Shown: in pieces, positions 1 to 31,305 of the stretch
Layout: each line of letters starts with the position of its first letter
Position numbering within the stretch: the stretch's first letter is position 1
Assembly: GCA_907165065.1 (NCBI GenBank)
Contig: OU015523.1
Span: 16,739,834 to 16,803,833 of the forward strand
Direction of reading: 5' to 3'
DNA from: Caprimulgus europaeus
Lineage: Eukaryota > Chordata > Aves > Caprimulgiformes > Caprimulgidae
DNA: 64,000 nt
Notes under the pieces: model-generated
What the model saw: the letters and a program-made list of their open reading frames with translations, nothing else
Told to the model about the DNA's origin: nothing
Database searches by the model: none
Translations under genes and position numbers: made by a program

Positions 1-435
1 GGCTGTGTATGGGCTCCTCCTGGGTACCCACTTCAGCTTCTGTCTTCAGGCTGCAGTGGCACCTCAGCAAATCCCAATTTCCATGCAGGGCTGGAAGAAG
101 AGGTGGTGAAGCCCACCTGGGCACAGCAGCGGAGACCCTTTTTGGAAGGAGTCTTTAAAGCATGCCAAAGAACTTGGGTACTGCTGAGCCCTGGTGGCTT
201 TCCCCAGTGATGTGACAGGGCTCCTTCTGCAGGATGGAGAGGTGGAGTGGGACTTCGCACTTCAGCCATCCCATGCCTGCTGGCTGGGATGAAGTGAGAA
301 AATATGCTGTGTGACAGGGAGGAGGCAAGTGGTCCTCTACACCTTCCTGCAGAGCAGAAGATCCTGCCAAGTTGTCTACAGAGAACCAGCACATGGCAGC
401 TGCTGAGATCACTTTGTTTATCTCTACATGCCTAA

Positions 436-938
436 TCATAGAATCATTAAGGTTAGAAAAGACCTCTAAGGTCATCAACTCTAACTGTCAACCCAACCCT
501 ACCACGTCCATTAAACTATGTCCCGAAGTGCCACATCTACATGTCTTTTAAATACATTCAGGGATGGTGACTCAACCACTTCCCTGGGCAGCCTGGTCCA
601 ATGCTTGACAACCCTTTCAGTAAATATTTTTTTCCTACTACCCAATCTAAACCTCCCCTGGCACAGCCTGCGGCCATTTCCTCTTGTTCTATTGCTTGTT
701 ACCTGGGAGAAGAGACCAACACCCACCTCACTACACCCTCCTTTCAGGTAGTTGTAGAGAGCAAGAAGGTCTCCCCTCTTGATATTAACAACCCCAGTTC
801 CCTCAGCTGCTCCTCATAAGATTTGTGCCCCAGACCCTTCCCCAGCTTCGTTGCCCTTCTCTGGACACACTCCAGCAACTCAATGTCTTTCTTGTAGTGA
901 GGGGCCCAAAACTGAAAGCAGTACTTGACTACAGTACT
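436..938 (-). repeat. CR1 LINE fragment, 3' end
   Basis: The plus strand starts with the reverse complement of the CR1 3' terminal repeat (CATAGAATCATTAAGG) and then runs back through the CR1 3' UTR into the end of ORF2. Read on the minus strand, it encodes a degenerate C-terminus with the CR1 signature [19 protein letters not shown]. The copy is 5'-truncated and lies in CASQ2 intron 6. Confidence 0.93.
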
Positions 939-1639
939 TGTCTTTGTGTCTGACTAATTCTACTTCCAGCCTTTGGCTTTAGGTCCTTTACTGGTGGCAA
1001 GGCAGAAAGAAGCACTTCTGCTCGGAGAGACTTAGTATTACCTGCTGGGAACATATCATTGTCACCCCAGGGATTTTCTCCTGCTTTGGCAGCGCCCTGT
1101 CAGGCTTGGGATTTGGGCATCCAATTTCTTAAGATTCCTTTTAATTCCCTTCTGAGCCTTTGCACTTGCAAAATATATGGCCCAACCGCTTGCTCCTACC
1201 AAGCACAGCATAGCAACTTGAAATATGTAAGACTTGGGGGGTTTTGCTTACCCCATTAGGCTAGCACTTAGCTGACTGTGTTTAATCAGCCTCCTGACCC
1301 TGCGGCCCGGCAGAAAGAGCTTGGGAAGAAAGATGGGAAAGACTGAGGTCAGGAAGTCCAGGAGGTCAGCAAAGTGACCTGCGAGTCCCTGGGGGATAGA
1401 GGACCCCTTCATACTTCAGAAAATGTAGGGATCTGTTTCCAAGTCTGGTGACTCACAGACTCTGGAGATGATCTCCTGGCTCTGAACCCTCTGTGTGTGA
1501 ACACAAACCTCTAGCCCAGCCCAGTTTGGGCTCCGCTAGCAATATCAATGGTCCTGCTTTTCCTGAACTCTTTTCTCGTCCCTTGAATGTCTGCTGAGAA
1601 ATGCAGTTGGAGGAGCAGCAAATAGCCTGACTGTCCTGT

Positions 1640-1670
1640 GCTGTATTTTTTAAGTGTGTAAAAATACAGC
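1640..1670. repeat. Perfect 11-bp inverted repeat (hairpin)
   Basis: GCTGTATTTTT at 1640-1650 pairs exactly with AAAAATACAGC at 1660-1670 around a 9-base loop. It lies between two CR1 fragments in CASQ2 intron 6. No function is known; the two arms are the only evidence. Confidence 0.75.
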
Positions 1671-1780
1671 AGCTCGTAGGTAGTTGTGCCCTTACATTTA
1701 ACCCTGTGCTTTTACACAGGATCAGCCTTTCCAGTCACTTCCAGGGTGTTGCTGGCCGAGTCCCTAAACAACTCTGCCAT

Positions 1781-2104
1781 CATAGAATCGCTTCAGTTGG
1801 AAAAGACCTTTAAGAACATCAAGTCCAACTGTTAACCTAACACTGCCAAGTCCACCACTAAACCATGTCTCTGAGCATCTTATCTACACAACTTTTAAAT
1901 ACCTCCAGGGATGGTGACTCAACTGCTTCCCTAGGCAGCTTGTTCCAATGCTTGGCAACCTTTTTGGTGAAGAAATTTTTCCTAATATCCAATCTAAACC
2001 TCCTCTGTCACAACTTGAGGCCATTTCCTCTCATTCTATCACTTTTTGCCTGTGAGAAGAGACCAAGACCCACCTTGCTACAACCTCCTTTCAAGTAGTT
2101 GTAG
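1781..2104 (-). repeat. CR1 LINE fragment, 3' end
   Basis: The plus strand opens with CATAGAATCGCTTCAGTTGG and continues through the CR1 3' UTR and the end of ORF2 in reverse. It is truncated near 2104, where similarity to the other CR1 copies in this window stops. Confidence 0.92.
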
Positions 2105-2785
2105 GTGTTTGCTCTCTTTCAGAGCATGCAAAAAAACCTGATATTGCAAAAAGCACAGAGCATCCACAGCTCCTACTCACTTTATCAAACATTGTAGGTG
2201 CTCAGCAGCTTTGAAGATGAGGACTAAGACAGCCATAACAGCAGTGGCCTCTTCTCAGTACCTGTGGTCAGCAGGAGCCTCTTAGTCCATCACAGTTCTT
2301 CCAAGCTTGATCTATGCTCATAACCTGCCTACAGACCCAGCTGAGATCAGGAGAGGGATATACCCCTTAGTGAAGCTGTTCTGGGGAAGGAGGGGACTAG
2401 ATAGATTTGATTTTTGCTTGAGAGGCCTTGGAGCAGACCATCTTCTCTACAGACCTAAACTAAAAGCATGGGCAAGTAGGGCAAGGTTTCTGCTCTCCAG
2501 TGCCTGTGAGCCTCCCTGCTCTTGAAGGAGGACTGACCGGGGAGAAGGAGGAGGGAAGCTATGTTCTCACAGCCCCATGGTGGTGGGCTCTGATTGCAGC
2601 ACAGATACTTGCACCTCTGAGAGTAAGAAAAGACCAGCCAGTATCTCAAACCTGGGTCAGCAAAGCACCAAAAGGTGTCTGTCATCTCAATCTTTACTGA
2701 GAAGGCTGCCCTAGAGGGGCAAGCCTGCGATGACAGATACCTTTAGCAGCTTCCCATGGCCAGGAGTGTCCTGTACGCTACGTAC

Positions 2786-22102
<19,317 letters not shown>

Positions 22103-22410
22103 AGGGGAGCCCTTGGAGTGCAGCGGAGGGCGAGTAAACGTCCTCCTCCTTCTTAATTTGGGAAGAGGTGAAGTTTGATCTGAGTTTCTCTTTCTGACGT
22201 TTTCCTAGTAATCAGCCCAAACTCTGCAAGGCTGGTGGGGAGCAGCAAACTCTGCTGTCCTGGGCTCACAACAAAGAGACAGACAGGAGAAGCTGTCAGG
22301 CCAAACCCTGGATACCTTACATAGCTGTGTCCAGCTCCCGTGTCATTAGGAACTCCATTTTTAGGAAGCAGTTGTTTCAGGCTAAAAATAAACCCTGCAA
22401 TGAATAAAAA
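22103..22410 (-). promoter_or_regulatory. CASQ2: CASQ2 5' UTR and proximal promoter with MEF2-type sites
   Basis: This is the sequence immediately 5' of the CASQ2 start on the minus strand. CTAAAAATAA at 22382-22391 (plus-strand reading) is a perfect MEF2 consensus. About 17 bp away, CCATTTTTAGG at 22355-22365 resembles a CArG box with one extra A/T, or a one-mismatch MEF2 site. A CAACTG E-box core lies between them. No canonical TATAAA was found close to the ATG, so the transcription start is undetermined. MEF2 control of cardiac genes, including mammalian CASQ2, is established knowledge; use of these sites is inferred. Confidence 0.5.
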
Positions 22411-23675
22411 GGACAGATATGACACCATTGAGGGACTTGCTGGCACTCTGCATCATCTGAGAGGGAGCGAGCAAGAGGGTGGGAGTGGAAGATGCCGATG
22501 CTGGGAATATGCAGGCAGGGTTTATGAAGGGACAGACTTTGCTTGTACAGAGAACCAAGGCACAGCCTGTCCTACTGGGGCTTGACAAAAATAGAAGGGG
22601 TTTGCTGCATTTTTTAATAAGGGTATCTTTCTTTGTAACCCCTTGGGAATCACAGTGATTAAGCTTTGGATAACAGGTTTTGGATTAACCAGTTTCAGAG
22701 CCTCATCAGCAGCGCTAGAGGAAAAGTCCCCTTTCCTCAGCAGCAAAGGAGGTGAGTGCTCATGGGACTCCCTCCTCCTTCTCCTCCTGCCTGGGGCACC
22801 AGCCAGAGCTGCTTGCTGACATTCAAGCTCTTTTCTCAAGCACCTTCTCTGCTTGCAGGGTACCAGGAGAATTAGTGACCCTTGAACCTGTAATCCTGAA
22901 TCAGAGGGAAGCTTAAGTTGCAACCTCCCATGCCCACATAGGTTACCAAGCCCCATACATTGCTGGCAACTGGTTAAAACCTTGTCATACTAAGGGGAAA
23001 GAAGGGCAGGGGGCAGTGCCCAAGCCAATGCCTTGAGGCAGGGCTCTTCTCAGGATGATCACTGTTGGCCTCCCAGCCAATGGGACCTGCCTGCTGGCCT
23101 GGAGTGGGTTTTTCACAAAACCCCGTTGCATTTCCCAGCAAGCGATCCTGCATATCCTTCCTCTTCATTTCCTGGGAGCAGTGACCGGCTCCCCCTTCCT
23201 TGGGAGCCCAACACTGGTTGCCACTTTGCTGCGTTGCCTGCCCCATGCTGCTGGGACATAAGGGTTCGGTGGCACAGTCTTTCACTGCTTCCCCTCCTGT
23301 TCCCCGGGGTGTCACGGCTGCCCCATGACTGGCAGCGACAGGCAGGTGGAGGCAGGCCAGCTGGCTGCACGCCAGCACCGGGGCTGGCACGGATCCGCTG
23401 GAGAAGGCATGCTGAGGGGCTGGCAGAGAATTTGACAGGGAGCATGGGTCTCCTCCCCCTGCCAAAGTGATGTGCAGACAAGTGGCCTTATCAGGCCTCC
23501 TCCTTGCATGTTGCTCCATCACAGCCTTGCTCCATCCACATCAAGGAGGAGATGATGACATGATGTCCCTTCTTGGTGCATGCAACTCTTGCTTCAGCCA
23601 ACTGTTCCCATTTAATTGTGTGGCTGGGATTATTTCAATGTTTGGGGTGAAAGGTGAGCATTACTTAGCAGTTAC

Positions 23676-23847
23676 AGAATCATAGCATTATAGAATCCTT
23701 TAGGTTGGAAAAGACCTTTAAGATCATTGAGTCCAACTGAAAACCTAACACTGCCAAGTGCACCACTAAACCATGTCCCTAAGCACCACATCTACACATC
23801 TTTTAAATACCTCCAGGGATGGTGACTCAGCCACTTCCCTGGGCAAA
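23676..23847 (-). repeat. CR1 LINE fragment, short 3' end
   Basis: It begins CAGAATCATAGCATTATAGA and shows the CR1 3' UTR in reverse, including the CCTCCAGGGATGGTGACTC segment. It stops soon after that, so only about 170 bp of the 3' end remain. Confidence 0.92.
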
Positions 23848-26800
23848 TTATACCCATCTCCTGGGTTACTTAGATGCACACATGCCCTCAGCTTTCACTT
23901 CCAACCTCAACAGCTCACAACGTACTGACTGAAATTCTGTAGGCAACAATTTCCAAATCTGTCTTATTTCCAACGCCTCCTCTTAGTTCCTGCTCATGCC
24001 TTTTCAAAAGTTCAACATTTGCCTGCAACTTGATGATGAAATCTGAGGAATGTGGGTAGAAGCCAGAGCAAGACAGCCTCAGAAATACACTCCCCATAGG
24101 TATCCTTCAGGGGAGGTCATTTCTAGAGGGAGATGTGACAAACCTGGGTACGTCTGGTTGCTTTTAGGGAGAGACACAAGACTTGCGTCACAGTGGGTGG
24201 CAATGGCTGGCTAGGCTTTTGCTGGATGTTTAGGCTGTAAGGTACACAACCAAGCTTGTGGACTGACCAGGCACACATCAGGTTGGTTGGTTGCCTTTGA
24301 AGGACTCCATGGATTTGGGGTGCAAGGAGCAGGTTTCCACTGTCATCAGAGTGTGTTTTAAAGTAGGAACACATTGGACAGGGCTGTAAAAATGAAATGC
24401 TCACAGCAACTTCAAAATTGGTTTCCCAGGCTCCTGCCCTCCTTTTATTCTTCTAGCTCTTCAACAATTGCTCCACTTTCATATCGCTCAAATTATTTTT
24501 GAGGCACTTTGTCTCTAGTCTGAATAACTTTTAAATCTGCCTAAAAATAGACACAATCCAATTTTCATCTTCTCCTCTTTTTGCAGTCAAAAAAAAAAAA
24601 AAAGGAACAAAAAGGCTTTGTATTCACAAAAAGTGTGGCCTTGTTAGCCCCAGACACATCTGTTTTATCTGCCCTTGGCATAAGTAGCAAAGTTCTGTGA
24701 CTGTTAGACTTCACCTCTGCTCCGAAGGGAATTCCTCCAGCAGACCAATACTGTATATCATGGTCACTGTAGAGCCCATCTCTTTGTCTCTCCACTCAAA
24801 ACTTCAGTGGGACTGTTAGTGCTAAATCCAGCAGACATTTTGGGGCAGACTCACTGTCAAGAAAAGGACAGCATGTGGACCTGATGGGTTTGGGGAACCT
24901 GAGTTGTTGAAGGTCCATTTCTATGGGACCATGACAAAAGGTTTTTCTATGTGCAAGATCCTTACCCATAGGGTGGGAGCAATAGCAGCTCCCCATAGGA
25001 GGGCAGGATGAAGGGGACAAAGAGCTTTTCTGTGAAATTTCAGATTTTGCATTCACAGGTTCATGACAAATACTTTGTGCTATCTTTCTGCATCATCTAA
25101 GGTCTTTCTGATCCCATTTAGCTACCTGTGGTTGCAAAATATTTGTTTCTGTGGCCAGCACCATGCAAGGAAATTATATGGTCAGCACTGTGTGCTGGGA
25201 CATTTCCCCATCAGCTCATTCCCTGGCAAAGCTGGCATCTGTTAGTCTCTGATATAAGTTGAGTGCAAGGCTCCACCTCCCAACTCCAACTCCTTAACCA
25301 TCTTTTAGTCCTGCCTCTAGAAATCAGTATGATGCTCTTCCCTGGTGAACTATTCCACCGTCCACCTAAAAGCTTGATGAGAAATGAGCCTGTAGGGCTC
25401 CATACCCATCCACCTGGGCAGCTGCCCATGTCATTCAAACAACCTTCAGAATTGCCCCCAAAGCTTCAGGTGAAGAAAGAGAAAATTAAAGGAAAAGCTT
25501 ACTGTTGGTTTATCCACTATTCTAGACTCTTTGGGATATATTCACTGAGCAAAACCATGGCTCCAGGGAATTAGATTGCAAAACCACCCCTGACATGCAT
25601 TGAATTAGGATTTTACTTTGTTTCTTTGAATTTATGTCGACAGGGAGCCAGTAACAGAAATACAACAGAAGTGCTCAAAACAGTACAATCTCAGCCCTTC
25701 ACTTCAGGCCTGCAGAAATGCAGGGTGGGGATGTAGGACAAATCTTAGTGATTTTTTTTCCTACTTGTATTAGAAATTAGGCATATCCACTTGCTGCTCC
25801 ACCCTCCTGGTTGCTGCAGCCGCCTTCCACACTGCCATTCTCACCTTCGTTGTCCTTTCAATCTCACGACACAAAAGAAGTCCCCAGCCACTGCTGATCC
25901 AAATGCTTCCGTGAGCCTTTTTTCCAGGGCTTCAGGATTTAAGGTTCTGCTTTAGCTAATCTCTTTTCAAGCTTCTAAGACCTTGTATGTTTTGCAAGAT
26001 AGGAGTATTCAGAACATATGCCTTTCACCACCAGCTAGCCAAGCAAGGTCACAGCTCATGATAACTTTGAGTGTACTGCTGACATTAGGGTGGAAGCCTC
26101 AGGTATGCACTGAAGCTTTCTAAGGAGACTGAGGAGGCCACTATCATCTCAAGGAAAGCTCTGCGGTGTGAGAAAACCTAGTTTTTTCCCCCTTTCCTTC
26201 AAACCTGAAAGGTAGCATGTCCTTCTTGGTGCTTTACATTGCCTGTGCTATAATGCAGTCGTGTCAGTGATGGCAAGTACAAGGCAGAGAAGATGTATCA
26301 CTGATACCCCTTCCCTTTCATTCCTGTTTGAAACTACCAGAGATCTTTGCATATTTTGACCGAGGTGTCCTGAGACTTGTCCTGTGATAAGAAATGCTAG
26401 AAACCCTCCTGTTTTCTGACATACAGACATTGTTTTTGACGAGGAAATCAAACCACAGCACAGATAAAAGCACCTAGACAAAAATCATACAGAAGTTGTA
26501 AAGGGAAGGTCAGTGAGATGACTCTGAAGTCCTGAATGACTCTGGGCCACATAGGGTCTCTGTTCATTGACATTTCAATGAAGCCTTGTCTTTTTTAGAC
26601 ATCATGTCCCCCAGAGCCAAGCTGCTCTGTGCCACCTTATGGGGATCATTGCACCTCTCTGTCTTTGGGAGCTAGTCTGGCACCTGTGTCTTTCTTATAC
26701 AGGTCAGAAAGTAGTTTAGAAGGTCAGAACTGGGACTGTCCCAAAAGGATTGGGATAGTTACCTCCTAATACATTCCTAATCTGAAACATGGTGGCAGAG

Positions 26801-27185
26801 TCTGGGGAAGATATGACATTGCAAGATGCTTAGACACCAGACTGATGGGATTTTAGGCAGGCAGAGAGCCTGGCCCAGGCCTGGAATCCTGAAGATTTTG
26901 GCATGCTGGAGAGACGGAGAAGGGACACAGCTGCTGCTGTCTGAATTTTCAGGAGAGCTGGTTCAGAGATCTGGCCAGGTGTGTTCCCCTGAGAGATGCT
27001 GAGAGCTGAGCTCTGCGTGATCTCTGTGAAAACGCGGTGGTCCAGAGCCAGGCCCTGAGCTGGTGTGAAAGCGTGGCCCAGCGCTGGTCCCTGGAGAGCT
27101 GGGGCATGAACGGGTGCAGGCTGAGCTCTGGCCCAGGCACCCCAGCAATTACTAATAATATAGTAATAATATAATTACTAATAAT

Positions 27186-27530
27186 CACAAAATCATAGAA
27201 TGGTTTGGGTTGGGAGGGACCTCAAAGATCATCCAGTTCCAACCCCCCTGCCATCAGCAGGGACACCTTCCACTAGACCAGGTTGCTCAAAGCCCCATCC
27301 AACCTGGCCTTGAACACTTCCAGGGAGGGGGCAGCCACAGCTTCTCTGGGCAACCTGTGCCAGTGTCTCACCACCCTCACAGGAAATAATTTCTTCCTCA
27401 TATCTCATCTAAACCTCCCCTCTTCCAGTTTAAAGCCATTAACCCTTGTTCTATCATTACCTGCCCTTGTAAAAAGTCCTTCTCCAGACTTCCTGTAGCC
27501 CCTTCAGGTACTGGAAGGCTGCTATAATTT
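27186..27530 (-). repeat. CR1 LINE fragment, 3' end
   Basis: It begins with CAAAATCATAGAATGGTTTG and has the same subfamily sequence as the copy at 3841 (ACCAGGTTGCTCAAAGCC). It extends to the AGGTACTGGAAGGCTGCT segment. AT-rich, TAGTAAT-containing sequence flanks it on both sides. Confidence 0.94.
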
Positions 27531-27544
27531 TACTAAATTTTAGT

Positions 27545-27566
27545 TAGTAAATTACATAATTTACTA
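27545..27566. repeat. 22-bp AT-rich palindrome
   Basis: TAGTAAATTA and TAATTTACTA are exact reverse complements separated by CA. Related ATTACTA/TAGTAAT words occur on the other side of the CR1 copy at 27150-27180, so the CR1 may have inserted into a palindromic AT-rich tract. Confidence 0.65.
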
Positions 27567-28406
27567 TAAGAAAGTAAAATAAATAAACTACATGTTCTAA
27601 CAGTTTGTTCCCTTCTGGAAACACTTGGGGCACAGATTCTGACCATTTCCATCAGTACCTTTCCTTTTTCTTGGTGGAGGTGGGATCACTGGATTCCTGC
27701 TTAACTCTGACCATGATTGGAAAGTCCAAGCACATGTCTGTGTTTCTGCCTGCATGCGCCCATGCACACATTAACCACCAGTGCTGCTTCCACCCAACCC
27801 TCCAGAAACAGAGTCTAAACCAAGGATCCTGCACCATGCAGGATTGGGGTGGCCAGATCTGGGGTGTCACTTGCACCTCAGGTTTCTCCTTGCCATGAGA
27901 GCATTGGTGTATTTAATAACATCTTGATGATTGGAGGGGTGTTTAATTTAGCGGCGTGGCGCCGGCGGCTGCTGACGGAGCTGTGCCCAGCAGATTTACA
28001 CCTGTTGCAACTGGAGTGGCAGCTCATTTCCCCTTCGCTCCCATCCTCCTGTGCTGCCCCTCAAAACCTTCCCCCTCCCCTGCCTGGACCGTGACGCCTG
28101 CCGAGGCGCAGTTGGCAGGGCTGGGAAGCGCTGGGGTGAGCTCACTGTGCCACCAGGAACCTCATTCCTTTTGGATGATGAGCTGGACAAGCTTAGCGTG
28201 CTCCTTAATTTTGTAAGGGGACAGAAAGGATTTGCTGCTCTTGAATTTCTGCTCCGTTTTGACCTCCTTCTTCTCTAACAGGACTTTGTACAGCCTGGGA
28301 TGGACTTGAATCCCTCTAAAAAGTCTGTTGGCCCCTGTTGGGCATGTGCATTTCTCGGGTGAATAGCTGTCCAGGCAGTGCCAATGTCTCACAGGCAGGC
28401 CTTTAT

Positions 28407-28452
28407 GCATGCTCTGAGCATGCCCCCCCCCCCCCCCCCCCCCTTTTTTTTT
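28407..28452. repeat. 17-bp palindrome followed by C21-T9 pyrimidine tract
   Basis: GCATGCTC and GAGCATGC form perfect arms around one T. They run straight into 21 consecutive C residues (28423-28443) and then nine T residues. The minus strand is a G21 run able to form quadruplex or triplex structures. The exact C count is prone to sequencing error. Confidence 0.8.
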
Positions 28453-30734
28453 CTTTAATTTCAGGCAAATTTTTTAATTCTAATTCTTCTATGTGAACAA
28501 GCCTCATTGGCAGCAAACCCCCCGAAGATATTGTTATGAAGCTCGGGTACAGTTACACAGCATTCCCAAGCATTCAGACGTAATGGCTTGAGTATCCCTT
28601 TCCCTCAGATCATTAAGTCAGTCTAGAAACCAGGAGATCTGAGAAGCATCATGCTTGTGATATTTTTCCCTGGCATGGCAGCTTCTGGGTGCCTGTGCTC
28701 AAGCTTTTACCTGCAGCCACAAACAAGGGAAAACTTCTTTATTAAAGATTTTCTGTTCAAAAACAGGAGCTTAAATGCTTGAGTAATGGTGTGAATCCTA
28801 CCACCAAGAGCCATGGAAGGACCTGGAAATCAAAAACTATATGATGATATGGTAGAATTTAGCAAAAAGCTGGACATCTTGCCTTGCTCCTTAGGGATGG
28901 GTGAAAACAGCTGTTCCAGCTGATGGTGGGAAGAAGCCTGTCTCTGCCTTATTGAAAATGGGCTGCTACCAGCAAATAAGAGTGGCTAGCAGCTTTTTGG
29001 CTGGAGGAAACATCTCCCAGCTCCTTTATGAATCTTTTTGCACCACTCTTTAGAAATTGTCACCCATGCTTGAAAAGACATTGGCCTGTGCTGCTGTAGA
29101 GTGTCCTCATCCTGGGACAGAGCACTTCCAAGTCTCATGGTGGGAGGTGGGGAAGTAGAAGCTGAGGTTCTCCCTGGTGAGGCTGAATGCTCAGAGGAGC
29201 CCTGCTGGAAGGAAGAGTGTCCTGCACCAGCTCTGTCCTGGAACACATGAAAAAAAACCCCAACACACCCCAAACCAGGCAGCCAGCACTTTCCTGGAGA
29301 AAAGGTAGTAGCTGTATCTCTCCAAGCCCAGGGACAGCAGAATGTTGCACACAGACCACAGCTTTGCTTTTCTTTCTAACCTGAGGTTTCCAGCTAAGCA
29401 GCACCTGGCAGCACCCCCAAGCTGCAGCCTGGGCCGTGGTTTCCGTAAAGGGCTGCTGGGTTCGCTCGTATTTATAACGCTTGCCTCAGCTGTGGAGCGC
29501 CAGCTCGCAGAGGTCAGCTCTTCCCTGGGTGCGGGGAGTCATTCCACATGGTGTGCTCCTGTTTCCATCCCCATGTGCCAAAGGGTCTGCCAGCAGACCA
29601 GACCTGGGGGTGGCCGGGTGGGGGGCACAGCAGGACAATCCAGGGGAAAAAAGGGGACCAGGCAAAGCAGATGCACAAGAAATACAGTGTTTGTTTTCTA
29701 GTGTAAGCTTTCAGAGGTGGCTTTCTCTAGTGGTCCAGGGAAAGTCTGAGCTAACACATCGCTGTGGGAGACAGGCTGTCCCCAGGCCAGTGAAGAGTTT
29801 TGTTCTTCAGCTGCAGTTTAGTAGGCACCACTAGTAAGGAGAATCTCAAAAACCAGGGCATGGCTTTTGCACTGGACATTGCTTGGATCCTTCTTCTCTA
29901 AGTTCATCAAAGATGTCTTTGGACCTACTTCTAAAGCTACCAGCTGTATAATGTGGTACACTGCAAGTGGAGTTGTACCCAAGAAAAGATATGACCACCA
30001 GATGCCAGTGTGGCCCACATTCAGATATTCCTCATGGTTTGACAGGGAGAGCAAACTATGACATTGCTCTCAGCAGGTTCCTTACTGAGTGCTGTGGCCC
30101 TAGTGAAGGCTGGAGACCCTGAATGGGATGTATTCTGGTAAGTCGGAGACAAAAGTCATCTTGGAAGACGTGATAGGTTTAGGTAAGAAGTGAGGTTGTA
30201 TGTTGATGGTGTTCTTTGTCCTCTTCTGTCTCACAGCACACGCGCAGTGTCAGGAACCAGCACTGCAAACTGGGCTCTTCCACCCCTTGGGAGCCGCACG
30301 TCACAACTGTGTGTAGCATCTGCACGCTGAAGGCTGCAACTAAGCTCCTACAAAGCTCCCCAGATTAGCAGGTGTGGATATACAAGGCAGGGACGGAGTA
30401 ATTTGAGCTGGAGTTACTGTTAGTTAGTGCCGTCAGGCAAATGTCATATGTGAGAAGAGGATCTAAAATGATCTAGCACAGCAGTTTGTGCTCAGTCCTT
30501 ACCGGTCAGTAGCAGGAAACAAAGGTAGCTTTACTTCAGTAAATACACCTGATCCCCAGTCTTCCTTGGTCAAGATCTTTTTCTTGTCTTTTTTATTTTC
30601 CTCCCTTCCTTTTTTTCTATGCAGTTTTTTTGATTTTTTTTGTTTGTTTTTCTTTCTTTCTGTTTCAATCTAGTACAGAGGGAAATGTTCCCAGGAAGAT
30701 TACAGAGCTTTCCTTATGATATCTGGGGTGTCTT

Positions 30735-31113
30735 GACAAAGAGAGAAGACTCCAGGGAGACCTTCTAGTGGCCTTCCAGCACCTGAAGGGGCTACAGGAA
30801 GACTGGAGAGGGACTTTTGACAGGAGCAGGGAGTGACAGAACGAGGGGTAATGGCTTTAAACTGGAAGAAGGGAGATTTAGATGAGATATTAGGAAGAAA
30901 TTCTTTCCTGTGAGGGTGGTCAGACACTGGAACAGGTTGCCCAGAGAAGCTGTGGCTGCCCCCTCCCTAGAAGTGTTCAAGGCCAGGTTGGATGAGGCTT
31001 TGAGCAACCTGGTCTAGTGGAAGGTGTCCCTGCTGATGGCAGGGGGGTTGGAACTAGATGAGCTTTAAGGTTCCTTCCAACCCAGACCATTCTGTGATTC
31101 CATGATTCTATGA
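30735..31113 (+). repeat. CR1 LINE fragment, 3' end
   Basis: This is a sense-orientation CR1 end that reads through GGAACAGGTTGCCCAGAGAA and GGAAGGTGTCCCTGCTGATG. It finishes with the terminal repeats TTCTGTGATTCCATGATTCT. It is the same subfamily as the copies at 3841 and 27186, in the opposite orientation. Confidence 0.95.
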
Positions 31114-31272
31114 TACAAGTGCCTGCCTTGCCATAAAGTGATGTTTTCTGAACTACTTATATTACTATTTTGTCTGAGTTAAAGCCCACAGATTTATTAA
31201 CACAATGCCCTTTTAAAGACCAATTTCAGGCAGCAATAATTTCTGGATCACTATTTCGTTTATTATTATAAT

Positions 31273-31305
31273 ATTTATCATTAATTTATCATTGATTTAT
31301 CATTA
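31273..31305. repeat. Three tandem copies of an 11-bp AT-rich unit
   Basis: ATTTATCATTA, ATTTATCATTG and ATTTATCATTA follow each other without gaps in a wider ATT-rich tract (31255-31340). Confidence 0.75.

Larger units (their letters stand above)
1..2785 (-). other. CASQ2: CASQ2 intron 6 (partial)
   Basis: This is non-coding sequence downstream (on the minus strand) of CASQ2 exon 6. I looked for an exon 7 continuing the reading frame with the conserved TLRKLRPEDMFET-type peptide and found none, so the intron probably continues beyond position 1. It contains two CR1 fragments (436-938 and 1781-2104) and a small perfect hairpin (1640-1670). The rest is unique sequence with no recognisable signal. 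Confidence 0.8.

Noticed and set aside
1..2785. CASQ2 exon 7
   Set aside because: I searched the minus strand for the expected continuation (an Arg codon completed by G, then TLRKLRPEDMFET-like residues) and found no candidate with splice sites.
26940..27140. GC-rich stretch with repeated GAGCTG/GCTGAGCTCTG words resembling a minisatellite
   Set aside because: The words recur without a fixed period or alignable unit, so I could not support a tandem repeat or an exon.
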